A stretch of DNA of 50,968 nt from Candidatus Marinamargulisbacteria bacterium SCGC AG-410-N11 (GTDB lineage Bacteria > Margulisbacteria > Marinamargulisbacteria > GCA-2716485 > AG-410-N11). Where the stretch lies: the NCBI GenBank assembly GCA_003265895.1, contig QFBS01000010.1, positions 1 to 50,968 on the forward strand, written 5' to 3'. Below the pieces are notes generated by a model. That model did no database searches. It was not told the DNA's origin and worked only from the letters and a program-made list of their open reading frames with translations. Shown here piece after piece: positions 26,481 through 36,211 of this stretch; position 1 is the first letter of the stretch, and every line of letters starts with the position of its first letter. The position numbers and the translations under genes were made by a program.

Positions 26481-28532
26481 ATGTATAAAAAAATAGTAAT
26501 AGCTTTTATATTTATTATCATTTCCTTTCAAATTATTGGAAATGATAATAAGTTATATCAAAAAGCCTTAAATCTTTTCTACACCAAAAACTATAAAGAA
26601 TCTAAGCAACTATTATCAAATATAAATGATCATCCGTATAAAAACTATTTAATGCACTCGATAGATATTCATGCTCCAAAACTAAATATAAAGTCAGAAC
26701 CTCTTAATGCAATTAACCCTTCATTAGATCTTTATAAACAATTTTTTATTTATAATTACTATTTACAAAAAAAACAATATGAACAAAGTAAACCATTATT
26801 TGAAAATATTTATTCAAAGCCAAAATCATCTTATATTGTACAAAAAACAATGCTACAAAAAGCAAAATATTTAGTAAAAACTGAAAATTTTAACGAAGCT
26901 AGTAACTTATTAAAAAAAATTAGAATTTATCCTGTAATTGATGAGATAGAGGCTGAAATTCAAAAATTAAATATCGAAATATCAATCCAACAAAGACGTC
27001 AAAAAAAAAGTATTATTCAATATGGAAAATTTATTCAAAAGTTTAAATATTATGACCAAAATGAAAAAATTCTTATACGAATTAATAATACCTTTAGAAA
27101 TCATATTGCATTATATGACTGTCTTACAACAATTGATGATCGACTCAATTATCTTTACACGCTATTTGAACTAAACTATTTAAAAGATGCTAAAGAAGAA
27201 GCTCATAAAATTATTAAAACATATCCTACTCACAAGAAAATTTATAAAGCCTACTTTTTGTTAGGAATGATTAACTTTATTCAGTTTAGATTTGATGACG
27301 CCATTGACAATTATGAACATACATTAACAAGTCGTCCGCCAAAAAATCTACGAACAATTATCCAATATTACAAAGCTAAATCCTATAAAAATATGTTTCA
27401 ATTCCAATTAGCTGAACCTATTTATAAACAAATTTTGTCGTCTACTACAAAAGATACAACGATATTATCTAGATGTTATTATGATCTTGTCGGCATCTAC
27501 GAAAAAAAAGGACCAACAAAAGAATATAATAACATAACAAAAAAATTCAAATCAAAAGTAAAAAAACACCGATATATTAACCAATTAAACTGGGAAAAAA
27601 AATGGATCCAATCTGAAGAGGCACCCAAAGTAAATTTATCTAAAAATATAATTCAATCTATTACATCACCTGAACTATTTAAACAGCTCGAAAAAAGATA
27701 TAATAACCTTTACCCTAATTCAAATTTTCAAAAAACAAGCAAACGACTACCACTTCAATATGATATCAACAAACAATTATCAGATGGCTTAAAACCTAAG
27801 TCACTAAAAATACCAAACCTATATAAAGAATTAGGAAACTTAGGACTTGCTAAAATTGCAATCGAAAAAATTAACCACCAACTCCATATTAAACATAAAA
27901 AAAGTCAAAATTTAATTTACGCTAAAGCTAGTCTATATAATCAACAAGAAAAATATCATAAAACCCAAGAACTATTAAAACCAATTATAGAAAGTTCTCT
28001 ATTAAATGAAAAAACAATACCATCTGAATTTATTTATCTACTTTACCCAATTGTGTACAAAGAACTAATCATGAAATATGCCGAAAAGTTCGAACTTGAT
28101 CCATGTTTACTTTTAGCTATTATAAAAGAAACCAGTAAATTTAATCCTAACTTTGAAACTATAAATCAAACCTACGGTTTGTTTGGTATTAATGAAGATA
28201 TTGCTTTCGAATCTATCAACCATTTAGGTGAATATTGGAAACAAAAAGAATCCTTAATAAATGTTGAAAAAAATATCCGTTATGCTAGCTACTATATATC
28301 GAAGTTATTTGAAAAATATCAAAATAATCTTTATATTATTTTACTTTCCTTACATAAAGGAACTGCGGTTGCGAATAATTTCACAGCAAAAGAAAAATTT
28401 CAGACCTATCACTCCACAATGACCAACATCCCATATCCTGATTCCAGATCATATATTACAAATGTTTTAAACAATCTTTTAAGTTATAAAATATTATATA
28501 ATGATCAATTAAACCCCGTTAATTCACCTTAA
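26481..28532 (+). CDS. TPR-containing periplasmic lytic transglycosylase (Slt70-like)
   Basis: 683 residues. A signal peptide (about 1-21) is followed by a long helical region with TPR-like repeats (clearest at about 230-320), then an SLT-type catalytic domain at about 525-675. The catalytic glutamate is probably E550 in AIIKETSKFNP, with YGLFGIN replacing the usual GLMQ and NIRYASYYISKLF matching the family's distal helix. Slt70 enzymes cleave peptidoglycan exolytically from a superhelical ring. The domain is divergent, so activity is probable but not proven. It follows purH by 5 bp without a Shine-Dalgarno and its 3' end overlaps the convergent protease gene by 9 bp. Confidence 0.8.
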   Translation: MYKKIVIAFIFIIISFQIIGNDNKLYQKALNLFYTKNYKESKQLLSNINDHPYKNYLMHSIDIHAPKLNIKSEPLNAINPSLDLYKQFFIYNYYLQKKQYEQSKPLFENIYSKPKSSYIVQKTMLQKAKYLVKTENFNEASNLLKKIRIYPVIDEIEAEIQKLNIEISIQQRRQKKSIIQYGKFIQKFKYYDQNEKILIRINNTFRNHIALYDCLTTIDDRLNYLYTLFELNYLKDAKEEAHKIIKTYPTHKKIYKAYFLLGMINFIQFRFDDAIDNYEHTLTSRPPKNLRTIIQYYKAKSYKNMFQFQLAEPIYKQILSSTTKDTTILSRCYYDLVGIYEKKGPTKEYNNITKKFKSKVKKHRYINQLNWEKKWIQSEEAPKVNLSKNIIQSITSPELFKQLEKRYNNLYPNSNFQKTSKRLPLQYDINKQLSDGLKPKSLKIPNLYKELGNLGLAKIAIEKINHQLHIKHKKSQNLIYAKASLYNQQEKYHKTQELLKPIIESSLLNEKTIPSEFIYLLYPIVYKELIMKYAEKFELDPCLLLAIIKETSKFNPNFETINQTYGLFGINEDIAFESINHLGEYWKQKESLINVEKNIRYASYYISKLFEKYQNNLYIILLSLHKGTAVANNFTAKEKFQTYHSTMTNIPYPDSRSYITNVLNNLLSYKILYNDQLNPVNSP

Positions 28533-30269
28533 AACAACCGTTTTAATATGCTGAACAACATTCCCTAAAGAGTTATTAACGTTTATTAACGCAATATAAG
28601 TTCCGTTTGGAACAATATTTCCAAATTCATCACGCCCGTCCCAATGAATATGAGAATGGTACCCCTGATTTAAAGCACCATCAAATAATTCTTTTACAAG
28701 CTGCAAACCCAATGAGTAGATCTTAATGGAAACATTAGAAGCATGAGAAATAGAAAAACAATAACGAGTCATTAAGTCAGTTGTCGGATTAAATGGATTA
28801 GGTGCATTAACAATTTCCCCAGCCCCATCCGGTTTTCCAGATAATCGTAATACATTAGACTTAACCGGCTCTCCTACACTATCATCTTGAGCCAACGATA
28901 TCATAGCAAGAATATCCATTAAACCATACCCTGAATATAAGTCCTTACCAACCGTACCTTTATCAATAGCTGACTGTGTCAAATACTTATATACTTGATC
29001 ATTAGTCAAAGTTGGATAAATACTTAATAAAAACCCTAAACCACCCGTCACAATAGGAGCTGCAAAAGAGGTTCCTTTCTTAGAAGAATAATAAGCACCA
29101 TCAATCAACGAGGCCTTATAATCATTTTTTAAAGAGGTTGAATAAATTTGTTCCCCAGGAGCCATAATATCAACACTCTCACCATACAAACTAATACTCT
29201 TACTATATTCACCATATCTATCTGAGGCAGAAACTGTAATAACTCCTGGAATTGTCGCAGGTACTAATGGCGAATCCACCTGATCTATATTTATATAACC
29301 ATATGATCTTGAATCATTATTTCCAGCAGCAGCTACAACCAAAACACCTTGATTAATTAACAAAGCAACCGCTTCTCTCAATGCAAAATTAATCTGTTGA
29401 TCTGTCTCTTTACCACCAATACTAATATTAACAATTCGTACTTGCTTAGCTAATGCATAATACAAACCTTCCACTAAATATGATGTTTTAACAGCACTCC
29501 CTGATGTCTTATCCAAAACATTGATAGCTAACAATTTACAAGATTTATTAACACCAGCTATACCTAATCCATTATTGTGAATACCTGCAATAATACCTGC
29601 TACCATAGTTCCATGAGAGTTAGTATCCATAGGATCATTTTTAACGCCTATGTCATTATCATAAGGGTCCCAACCATGCAAATCGTTTTGATATTGATCT
29701 CCATCTAAATCAACACCATTTTTAATATCGGGATTAACCCAAATATTATCTCTTAAATCAGGATGATTATAATCAATTCCAGAATCAACAACACCAATAC
29801 GAATTGTTTTATCAACGGGTTCAAAAGACCAAGACTGCGCAGCTCTTACCAAGGATAAATAATATTGTGAATTATAACCAGGATCATTTGGAACATCTAA
29901 TAACTGTAAATAATAATCATATTGAACCCATTCAAAATACTTCGATTGTTCTAATGCCTTTTTTGCTGATTCAATATCAACATCTTTCTCATATTCAAAA
30001 ATTAAAGGAATATTATCACGTAAAGAAAGGCCTAACGATTGAGAAATCAAACTCGTATTAGAAACAACAACGTCACTCCCCCCAAGTACACGAATAGATT
30101 TAGGTTGATAATCTTGAAAACGTAAAAAATTACCAACAAATAATTGAGAGTTCACACGATTTAATAATTGCGGTTTTAATTTACAAATTAACTGAGTTTT
30201 ATCATAGTTCAACGCAGTTAAATTTGTAAAAAAAGAAAAGAAAATCAATAAGAAAACGACATAAACCAT
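28524..30269 (-). CDS. Secreted subtilisin-like serine protease (S8) with C-terminal FlgD-type Ig domain
   Basis: 581 residues. A signal peptide (about 1-19) precedes a propeptide-like region (about 25-125). The S8 catalytic triad is complete: D162 in VVDSGIDYNHPDL, H219 in NSHGTMVAG, S401 in GTSFAAP, with oxyanion N317 in AAAGN. The C-terminus (488-581) begins NAPNPFNPTT and contains HWDGRDEFGNIVPNGTYIALI, the FlgD-Ig/type-A-like fold that ends many secreted enzymes, and terminates KTVVLR. It is probably exported and held on or released from the cell surface. The start lacks a Shine-Dalgarno but has TATAAT exactly 6 nt upstream. Confidence 0.93.
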   Translation of the reverse strand: MVYVVFLLIFFSFFTNLTALNYDKTQLICKLKPQLLNRVNSQLFVGNFLRFQDYQPKSIRVLGGSDVVVSNTSLISQSLGLSLRDNIPLIFEYEKDVDIESAKKALEQSKYFEWVQYDYYLQLLDVPNDPGYNSQYYLSLVRAAQSWSFEPVDKTIRIGVVDSGIDYNHPDLRDNIWVNPDIKNGVDLDGDQYQNDLHGWDPYDNDIGVKNDPMDTNSHGTMVAGIIAGIHNNGLGIAGVNKSCKLLAINVLDKTSGSAVKTSYLVEGLYYALAKQVRIVNISIGGKETDQQINFALREAVALLINQGVLVVAAAGNNDSRSYGYINIDQVDSPLVPATIPGVITVSASDRYGEYSKSISLYGESVDIMAPGEQIYSTSLKNDYKASLIDGAYYSSKKGTSFAAPIVTGGLGFLLSIYPTLTNDQVYKYLTQSAIDKGTVGKDLYSGYGLMDILAMISLAQDDSVGEPVKSNVLRLSGKPDGAGEIVNAPNPFNPTTDLMTRYCFSISHASNVSIKIYSLGLQLVKELFDGALNQGYHSHIHWDGRDEFGNIVPNGTYIALINVNNSLGNVVQHIKTVVLR

Positions 30270-30275
30270 CGTTAC

Positions 30276-30281
30276 ATTATA
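30276..30281 (-). promoter_or_regulatory. Extended -10 box of the subtilase gene, 6 nt from the ATG
   Basis: The minus strand reads TG-T-TATAAT, then GTAACG, then the ATG of the protease gene. The extended -10 (TGn) is perfect and the spacing puts transcription at the start codon, giving a leaderless mRNA. Confidence 0.6.
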
Positions 30282-30392
30282 ACACTTCTAAACAAATTAA
30301 AAACTAAATATCCATAAAATATCAAATAACCTTAAAAATCCATTAAAAAATTTCTTAATTTTTATTCATTTTTAAGTTATCATAAATTACAA

Positions 30393-31688
30393 ATGAATTC
30401 GAAACTAAAAACATTTAGCTATATTGCCATAATATTATTATTTATCAGCATAGCAATTCCAATTTACCAAGACTCTCAAATAAAAGATTTTACAAACGAA
30501 GATGACGAATACGAAGCAAGAAAACAGTTAGAAATTAAAAATTCTACGATCACAGGATTTAAAGACGGAAAACTAAGTTGGCGAATAAAAGCTAATTATA
30601 TTTGGACAACCTCCAGTAAATATCTATTCCGAGCTGAAAAAATAATTAGCGGTGATCTTTTTGATAACGATGGAGTAAACGTTATTACAGATCTATATGC
30701 TGAGCAAATTAGAGTAAATTCGAACAGTAAAACTTTATCAGCATACGAAAATATTATGGCTACCTTTTTACGTCGTCTAAAGAATAATTTAGAAACAAAC
30801 AAAATTTATGGTAAAGAACCAGACACTAAATCCGTAAAAATAACAGCTGATGAACTTCGATATTTTAGTTTAAGTAAAAAAACATACTTATACGACAATA
30901 TTACGATTAAACAAAAAAACACATTAATTTACCCAAAAAAAGAAGTTCAAGTTGATAACGATAAAAACATTGCCTATGTTCAACATGGATTCAATTTAAA
31001 TTCTAAAGAATATGTCGTATCTGGAAATAAAATGGTTATTTATATTGATGACGATTATTCAGAAATGTCTGGTAATATTTTCGCAAAAAGAAAAGCTAAA
31101 CCTACAACAAATATGACACTTGATAAACGAGAGCGTGATATGAGAAGCAAACCAACTTATTTAACATGTGAATATATGAAATATACTAATAAAGACGATA
31201 ATGACGAAGTAAATATTTTTGGAAACATCCATATTTACCAAGGAAATCGAGTGATTAAAGGTGATAAAGGATTATTTAATAAACAAAAAAATTATTATCA
31301 AATTGAAGGAAATGTTGTATTTCAAGCACCTGATTTAATATGGTTATTAAATAAAAACAAAAATTTTCAAAATCAAGATATTGCCAAATCGATTAAAATG
31401 AATGTCAAAATAACAGCTGACAAAATGAGCTTTGACTCCGACAAAAAAAGAATCGAAATGACTGGAAATGTTAAGTTTACCCAATCCGATAAAACCATTA
31501 CATGTAAAAAACTTATTTACAAAGATGATAAAGAAGAGTTAACCTTAATGGGAGCTATTAATATCATTAAAGATAAAAATGAAAAATTAAAGTGTCATTA
31601 TTTAGTATTAAATTTACAAGATGAATCATTTTTTGCAGATAAAGGAATCAAAACTGAATTCACAGTAAAAAAGAATAAGGAGAACTAA
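30393..31688 (+). CDS. LPS export protein, LptC-like with LptA/OstA-like repeats
   Basis: 431 residues, about the sum of LptC and LptA. An N-terminal membrane anchor (about 8-25) is followed by an LptC-type start (TITGFKDGKLSWRIKANYIW, 50-70). Later segments have the OstA/LptA pattern of tag-DNA-like phrases ITADELRYF, TCEYMKY, GNIHIYQGNRVIKGDKG, ITADKMSFDSDKKRIEMTGNVKF. The beta-jellyroll strands would carry LPS across the periplasm. It may be a fusion of LptC and LptA or a long LptC-like protein; lptB/F/G are not adjacent. prs follows 4 bp later, which is a co-transcription without an obvious functional link. The start has no Shine-Dalgarno; a poor CATAAA box lies 6 nt upstream. Confidence 0.8.
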   Translation: MNSKLKTFSYIAIILLFISIAIPIYQDSQIKDFTNEDDEYEARKQLEIKNSTITGFKDGKLSWRIKANYIWTTSSKYLFRAEKIISGDLFDNDGVNVITDLYAEQIRVNSNSKTLSAYENIMATFLRRLKNNLETNKIYGKEPDTKSVKITADELRYFSLSKKTYLYDNITIKQKNTLIYPKKEVQVDNDKNIAYVQHGFNLNSKEYVVSGNKMVIYIDDDYSEMSGNIFAKRKAKPTTNMTLDKRERDMRSKPTYLTCEYMKYTNKDDNDEVNIFGNIHIYQGNRVIKGDKGLFNKQKNYYQIEGNVVFQAPDLIWLLNKNKNFQNQDIAKSIKMNVKITADKMSFDSDKKRIEMTGNVKFTQSDKTITCKKLIYKDDKEELTLMGAINIIKDKNEKLKCHYLVLNLQDESFFADKGIKTEFTVKKNKEN

Positions 31689-31692
31689 AAAT

Positions 31693-32718
31693 ATGAGTAG
31701 TACCGTTATTTCTGAACAAGAAACATTGACTAATAATTTTCAAGAAAGTTATAATCGTAAAACTATGAATGGTCATCACTTTTCAAAAATGAAATTATTT
31801 TGTGGTTCTTCTCATCAAGAACTTGGCACTAAAGTAGCCAATGAATTGGGTATTAAATTAGGTAAAGTTCAATTATCCACTTTTAGCTGTGGTGAACTAT
31901 ATGCTCGAATTGAAGAAACAATCCGAGGTAAAGAAGCATTTATTCTACAAACTATTACTCAAGAACCTAATAATGACTATATGGAACTATTTTTAATGAT
32001 TGATGCACTAAAAAGATCTTCCGCTTCTAAAATTCATGTAATCATCCCTCACTTTGGATATGCCAGACAAGATAAAAAGTCTGCACCGAGAGAGCCTATT
32101 AGTAGTCGATTAATCTCTGATTTGCTATCAGCTGTAGGGTTTAACCGCCTAATTACAATGGACTTGCACTCAGATCAAATTCAAGGGTTCTTTAACCAAC
32201 CCGTTGATCATTTAACAGCACTTCCTTTGTTTATTGATCACTTTAGTAAAAAGAATATTTCAGATTTAGTTGTCGTTGCACCTGACACTGGTAGAGCAAA
32301 ATTTGCAAAACGACTAGCAGATAAACTTCACGCATCATTAGCGGTTATGCACAAAACAAGACCAAATCACAACCAAGCTGAGATTACCAATGTAATTGGA
32401 GATGTAGAAGGTAAAAATGTCCTTATTGTTGACGATATGGTTGATACTGGAGGCTCTGTTATATCAGGAATTAAAGCTTTAAAAGAATTTAATTGTAAAG
32501 ATGCATATCTTGCAACAACACATGCCGTATTTTCTGGACCTTGTATAGATCGATTAAAAAACTCAGACTTTAAAGAAATTGTAATTACAGATACAATCCC
32601 TCCATCTGAAAAAATAAAAACGATAGAAAACCTATCCATTTTATCAACAGCAAAAACATTCGCAGAAACGATTAAACGAAACTACGAAAACAAATCAATA
32701 TCGTCTTTATTTGCTTAA
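31693..32718 (+). CDS. prs: Ribose-phosphate pyrophosphokinase (PRPP synthetase)
   Basis: 341 residues. It makes PRPP from ribose 5-phosphate and ATP, feeding purine, histidine and tryptophan synthesis, all of which have genes in this window. Family motifs are present: KLFCGSSHQELG, the flexible-loop FGYARQDKK, DLHSDQIQGFF (divalent cation/PRPP), VVVAPDTGRAKFAKRLA and the PRPP loop VLIVDDMVDTGGS. About 26 residues precede the usual start near MKLFCGS. An AAGGAG Shine-Dalgarno at 31677-31682, 10 nt before the ATG at 31693, supports the longer form. Confidence 0.95.
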   Translation: MSSTVISEQETLTNNFQESYNRKTMNGHHFSKMKLFCGSSHQELGTKVANELGIKLGKVQLSTFSCGELYARIEETIRGKEAFILQTITQEPNNDYMELFLMIDALKRSSASKIHVIIPHFGYARQDKKSAPREPISSRLISDLLSAVGFNRLITMDLHSDQIQGFFNQPVDHLTALPLFIDHFSKKNISDLVVVAPDTGRAKFAKRLADKLHASLAVMHKTRPNHNQAEITNVIGDVEGKNVLIVDDMVDTGGSVISGIKALKEFNCKDAYLATTHAVFSGPCIDRLKNSDFKEIVITDTIPPSEKIKTIENLSILSTAKTFAETIKRNYENKSISSLFA

Positions 32719-32760
32719 AAATCAATTAAAAACTTTTATTCGTTTAAAAACTTAATTAAG

Positions 32761-32796
32761 ATACTAGATTATCTCTAATTAGCTAAATTCTAGTAT
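32761..32796 (+). terminator. Hairpin downstream of prs
   Basis: ATACTAGA (32761-32768) pairs with TCTAGTAT (32789-32796), 8 bp with a 20-nt loop, 43 bp after the prs stop. A run of A, not T, follows on the plus strand, so termination efficiency is uncertain. The rest of the 271-bp convergent gap holds only the larger hairpin nearer pckA. Confidence 0.45.
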
Positions 32797-32904
32797 AAAA
32801 CATTAAATATAAACTTGTAATCAAATTTAATTTAGCCATAAACTATTTAAAGTTTAACAAAAGATAATCTAATAGACCCTTACAATAATCTATAATCTAT
32901 AAAA

Positions 32905-32948
32905 AAAGCTAAATGATTAGAATTTAGGTATTCAAATCATTTAGCTTT
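32905..32948 (-). terminator. Strong hairpin terminator of pckA (possibly bidirectional)
   Basis: A perfect 14-bp inverted repeat (AAAGCTAAATGATT at 32905-32918 with its complement at 32935-32948) is extended by a 4-bp inner stem (GAAT/ATTC) and a 6-nt loop. On the minus strand the stem is followed by T7, a classic intrinsic terminator 42 bp after the pckA stop. On the plus strand only three T follow, so it is weaker for prs. Confidence 0.85.
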
Positions 32949-32989
32949 AATAACAATATATCCTAATACATCCCCCCCTTGATTAGAAA

Positions 32990-34609
32990 TTAATTAGGTC
33001 CTGCAGTTGTTAAGCCTTTTCCAATAGATGTACCAGTAAACTTCTCAAAGTTAGTTGTAAATTTATCCGCTAATAAACGACATACTCGATCATAGTCAGA
33101 TTTATCTTCCCATGTATTTTTAGGATTTAGAATATTAGAGTCAACACCATTAACTGCCTTAGGTATCTCAAAATTAAATACATCAAATATATCAAAACCA
33201 GCGGCATTGATAGATCCATCTAAAATAGCATCAATAATAGCTCTTGTATAAGTTAATGACATTCTTGACCCTACACCATAAGATCCGCCACTCCACCCAG
33301 TATTAACAAGGTATGCCTCAGCATTATGTTCATCCATTTTTTGACCTAAAATCTCAGCATATTTTGTTGGATGTACTGTTAAAAATGGCGCTCCAAAACA
33401 AGCTGAAAACGTTGCTGTTGGTTCTGTAACACCTAATTCTGTTCCGGCAACCTTTGCTGTATAGCCACTCAAATATTGATACATAGCTTGATCTCTATTT
33501 AGTTTAGAAACAGGAGGTAACACTCCATAAGCATCACAAGTTAAGAAAATCACTTTTTGTGCATGTCCAGCCTTTGAAACAGGTTTAACAATTTGATTAA
33601 TATGATAAATTGGATATGAAACTCTAGTATTTTCAGTTTTAGACCCATCATCAAAATCAATATTACCTTCTGAGGTAACCACTACATTTTCTAATAATGC
33701 ATCCTTTTTAATAGCATCATAAATATCAGGTTCTTTTTCTTTAGTTAAATTAATAGTCTTTGCGTAGCAACCACCTTCAAAATTAAAAATACCATCATTA
33801 TCCCAACCATGTTCATCATCACCAATTAACAATCTTTTAGGATCTGCAGACAACGTTGTTTTTCCTGTCCCAGAAAGTCCAAAAAACAAAGCTGTATCAC
33901 CATCTTTTCCTAAATTAGCAGAACAATGTAATGCACCAATTCCTTTTAATGGTAAAAAGTAATTCATGATTGAAAAAATTCCTTTTTTCATTTCACCACC
34001 ATACCATGTACCAGCAATCAATGTTTTACGTTCTTTTAAATTAAATGTAACAAAAACATTAGACCGCAAACCTAGCTCCTGATAATTTTCACATGTCGCT
34101 TTACAAGCGTTTAAAATAGTCCAGTCAGGTTTAAAAGTAGCTAATTCTTCGTCAGTTGGACGAATAAACATGTTCTTAAAAAAATGAGCTTGCCATGCAA
34201 CTTCTGTCACTAAACGAACAGACATTCGGGTTTCTTTATTAGCACCACAAAAACCATCCATTACATATAACTTCTTACCATTAAGCTGAGTTAAACATAA
34301 ATCATGAAGTTCATTCCAAACATCTTGCGAAAGAGGTTGATTATCAGAACCATCTTCCTTCCACCAAATATTATTTTCAGATTCACTATCCCTAACAATG
34401 TACTTATCTTTAGCTGACCGTCCAGTAAACTTTCCAGTATCAACCGTTACAGCTCCCATGCTTGTAACAAACCCCTTTTCGAAAGAAGTTAAATTTGGAT
34501 CAGTTTCATGTCTATATAACTCATCATACGATAAATTATGATATACTTCTTGAGAAGTACTAATTCCTAAAGAAGATAAATTCAAATTTCCAATTACTTG
34601 TGTCACCAT
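32990..34609 (-). CDS. pckA: Phosphoenolpyruvate carboxykinase (ATP)
   Basis: 539 residues, normal for the ATP-dependent enzyme. It converts oxaloacetate and ATP to PEP, CO2 and ADP, the entry to gluconeogenesis. The sequence has [14 protein letters not shown], the kinase-1a P-loop [11 protein letters not shown] (about 243-253), the metal-binding [15 protein letters not shown] and the substrate RVSYPI region. An AGGGAGC Shine-Dalgarno lies close upstream of the ATG. It is monocistronic and ends at a strong terminator. Together with the UDP-glucose pyrophosphorylase divergently next to it, it suggests growth on C4 acids or amino acids with sugar made by gluconeogenesis. Confidence 0.97.
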   Translation of the reverse strand: MVTQVIGNLNLSSLGISTSQEVYHNLSYDELYRHETDPNLTSFEKGFVTSMGAVTVDTGKFTGRSAKDKYIVRDSESENNIWWKEDGSDNQPLSQDVWNELHDLCLTQLNGKKLYVMDGFCGANKETRMSVRLVTEVAWQAHFFKNMFIRPTDEELATFKPDWTILNACKATCENYQELGLRSNVFVTFNLKERKTLIAGTWYGGEMKKGIFSIMNYFLPLKGIGALHCSANLGKDGDTALFFGLSGTGKTTLSADPKRLLIGDDEHGWDNDGIFNFEGGCYAKTINLTKEKEPDIYDAIKKDALLENVVVTSEGNIDFDDGSKTENTRVSYPIYHINQIVKPVSKAGHAQKVIFLTCDAYGVLPPVSKLNRDQAMYQYLSGYTAKVAGTELGVTEPTATFSACFGAPFLTVHPTKYAEILGQKMDEHNAEAYLVNTGWSGGSYGVGSRMSLTYTRAIIDAILDGSINAAGFDIFDVFNFEIPKAVNGVDSNILNPKNTWEDKSDYDRVCRLLADKFTTNFEKFTGTSIGKGLTTAGPN

Positions 34610-34693
34610 AAAAGCTCCCTTGTTAAAATTATTTGATCTATTATACTATTAAATATAACATTTGAGGAGAGTTAAGTTTAAGAAACAATAATT

Positions 34694-36211
34694 ATGAAAT
34701 TTGAGTCTATATTATCACTAACAAAAAATACGCTCTATAAAACTTTACTTAGTAATAAAATCAATCAAATCACACAAAACATTTCACCAATCAAAAAAAC
34801 GATTTTTGAAGAACTTATCAACAATAATCTTAAAGAATGTCTGATAAAACTAAAATCTCAAAACCCATCTCAACTACATTTAGCCCATTTTATCTATCGA
34901 TACCTAGATCTTATCGAAACACCTCATAATACGTTAAATTGGAACCTTATAGATCCGATCCAAAAGAATTCAATTCCCCACATAAATCAACTACCCTATA
35001 ACAAAAAAAATCTTTCTAAAGTTGCTATTTTAAAGTTAAATGGCGGTTTAGGTACTACGATGGGCTGTCATTCAACTAAGTCATTAATACAATTAAAAAC
35101 AAAAAAAAACTTCATTGATATAACCATCCAACAACTCAACAATTTTAATCAGCAATACAATTGCGATTTACCATTAATACTTCTTAATAGTTTTAAAACA
35201 TCCGCTGACACCAATGAATTCATAAAAAAATACAACAATTTATCAATTTATAATCTTTGCCAATCTAAATATCCTAGAATTAATAAACATAATTTAAAAC
35301 CTTTCGATTCTTGGCTAAACATAGACGACAATTGGTATCCTCCAGGACATGGAGATATCTACCTAACACTAAAAGAAAGCCCTATCTTAACAGCTCTATT
35401 AAAAAAAGGCATCGAATATCTTTTTATATCTAATAGTGATAACTTAGGAGCTACCTTATCTCCTGAAATATTAAATTTTATGATCCAACACAATCATGAT
35501 TTTATCATGGAAGTAACACCAAAAAGTCATCTAGATATCAAAGGTGGATGCTTAACAAAATACAAAAACAAATTCTTTTTATTAGAGAGATCTCAAGTGC
35601 CCAATAATAAAATCCCTGAATTTGAAAATATAAGCAAATTTAGTTTATTTAATACCAATAATTTATGGGTCAATATTAATGCACTATTAAATTCACAAAC
35701 AAACCCAACGTTTAACCTTTCAACCATCATCAATCATAAAAAAATACATAACCAATCCATCATTCAACTAGAAACAGCAATGGGTAGTGCTATCTCAAGT
35801 TTTGATAATCCAACTGCAATAATCGTAGATCGAAGCCGCTTCTTTCCTGTAAAATCCATTTCAGATCTACTTATCATAAAATCAGATTTAATCGATATTA
35901 ATAAAAAAGGAATAGTAAGCAAAACAGTATCAACACAACTACCCATAGTAAATTTAATAAACCAATGTTCTAGTATGAGCAAATTCAATCTATTTTTCAA
36001 AAAAATTCCGTCACTAAAACAATGTCAAAAACTAACAATCATAGGACCAGTTTCGTTTGGACCCAATGTAACAATAATAGGCAACGTCTCAATTAAAACA
36101 AAAAAACCATTCTACATTGAAAATAAAACGTTAGAAAATTGCGATATTTTAATTAATCAAAACAAACTAAAAATTACGCAAAAAAAAACACCTAAATCGT
36201 CTGATCAATAA
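34694..36211 (+). CDS. UTP--glucose-1-phosphate uridylyltransferase, eukaryote-type (UDPGP family)
   Basis: 505 residues, the size of the eukaryotic UGP2 family rather than the about 300-residue bacterial GalU. It makes UDP-glucose from UTP and glucose 1-phosphate. Diagnostic pieces are LKLNGGLGTTMGC (uridine-binding loop, about 115-127), LLNSFKTSADT, YPPGHGDIYLTL, ISNSDNLGATLS, and DIKGGCL near 280. The C-terminal 70 residues have the left-handed beta-helix pattern (IIGPVSFGPNVTIIGNVSI). A GAGGAGAG stretch lies about 25 nt upstream, too far to be a normal Shine-Dalgarno. The 3' end overlaps a small minus-strand ORF by 20 bp. The family is patchily distributed in bacteria, so lateral origin is possible. 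Confidence 0.92.
   Translation: MKFESILSLTKNTLYKTLLSNKINQITQNISPIKKTIFEELINNNLKECLIKLKSQNPSQLHLAHFIYRYLDLIETPHNTLNWNLIDPIQKNSIPHINQLPYNKKNLSKVAILKLNGGLGTTMGCHSTKSLIQLKTKKNFIDITIQQLNNFNQQYNCDLPLILLNSFKTSADTNEFIKKYNNLSIYNLCQSKYPRINKHNLKPFDSWLNIDDNWYPPGHGDIYLTLKESPILTALLKKGIEYLFISNSDNLGATLSPEILNFMIQHNHDFIMEVTPKSHLDIKGGCLTKYKNKFFLLERSQVPNNKIPEFENISKFSLFNTNNLWVNINALLNSQTNPTFNLSTIINHKKIHNQSIIQLETAMGSAISSFDNPTAIIVDRSRFFPVKSISDLLIIKSDLIDINKKGIVSKTVSTQLPIVNLINQCSSMSKFNLFFKKIPSLKQCQKLTIIGPVSFGPNVTIIGNVSIKTKKPFYIENKTLENCDILINQNKLKITQKKTPKSSDQ

Noticed and set aside
29804-30061. 85-codon plus-strand ORF inside the subtilase gene
   Set aside because: It lies wholly opposite a well-supported gene and has no family features or start signal.
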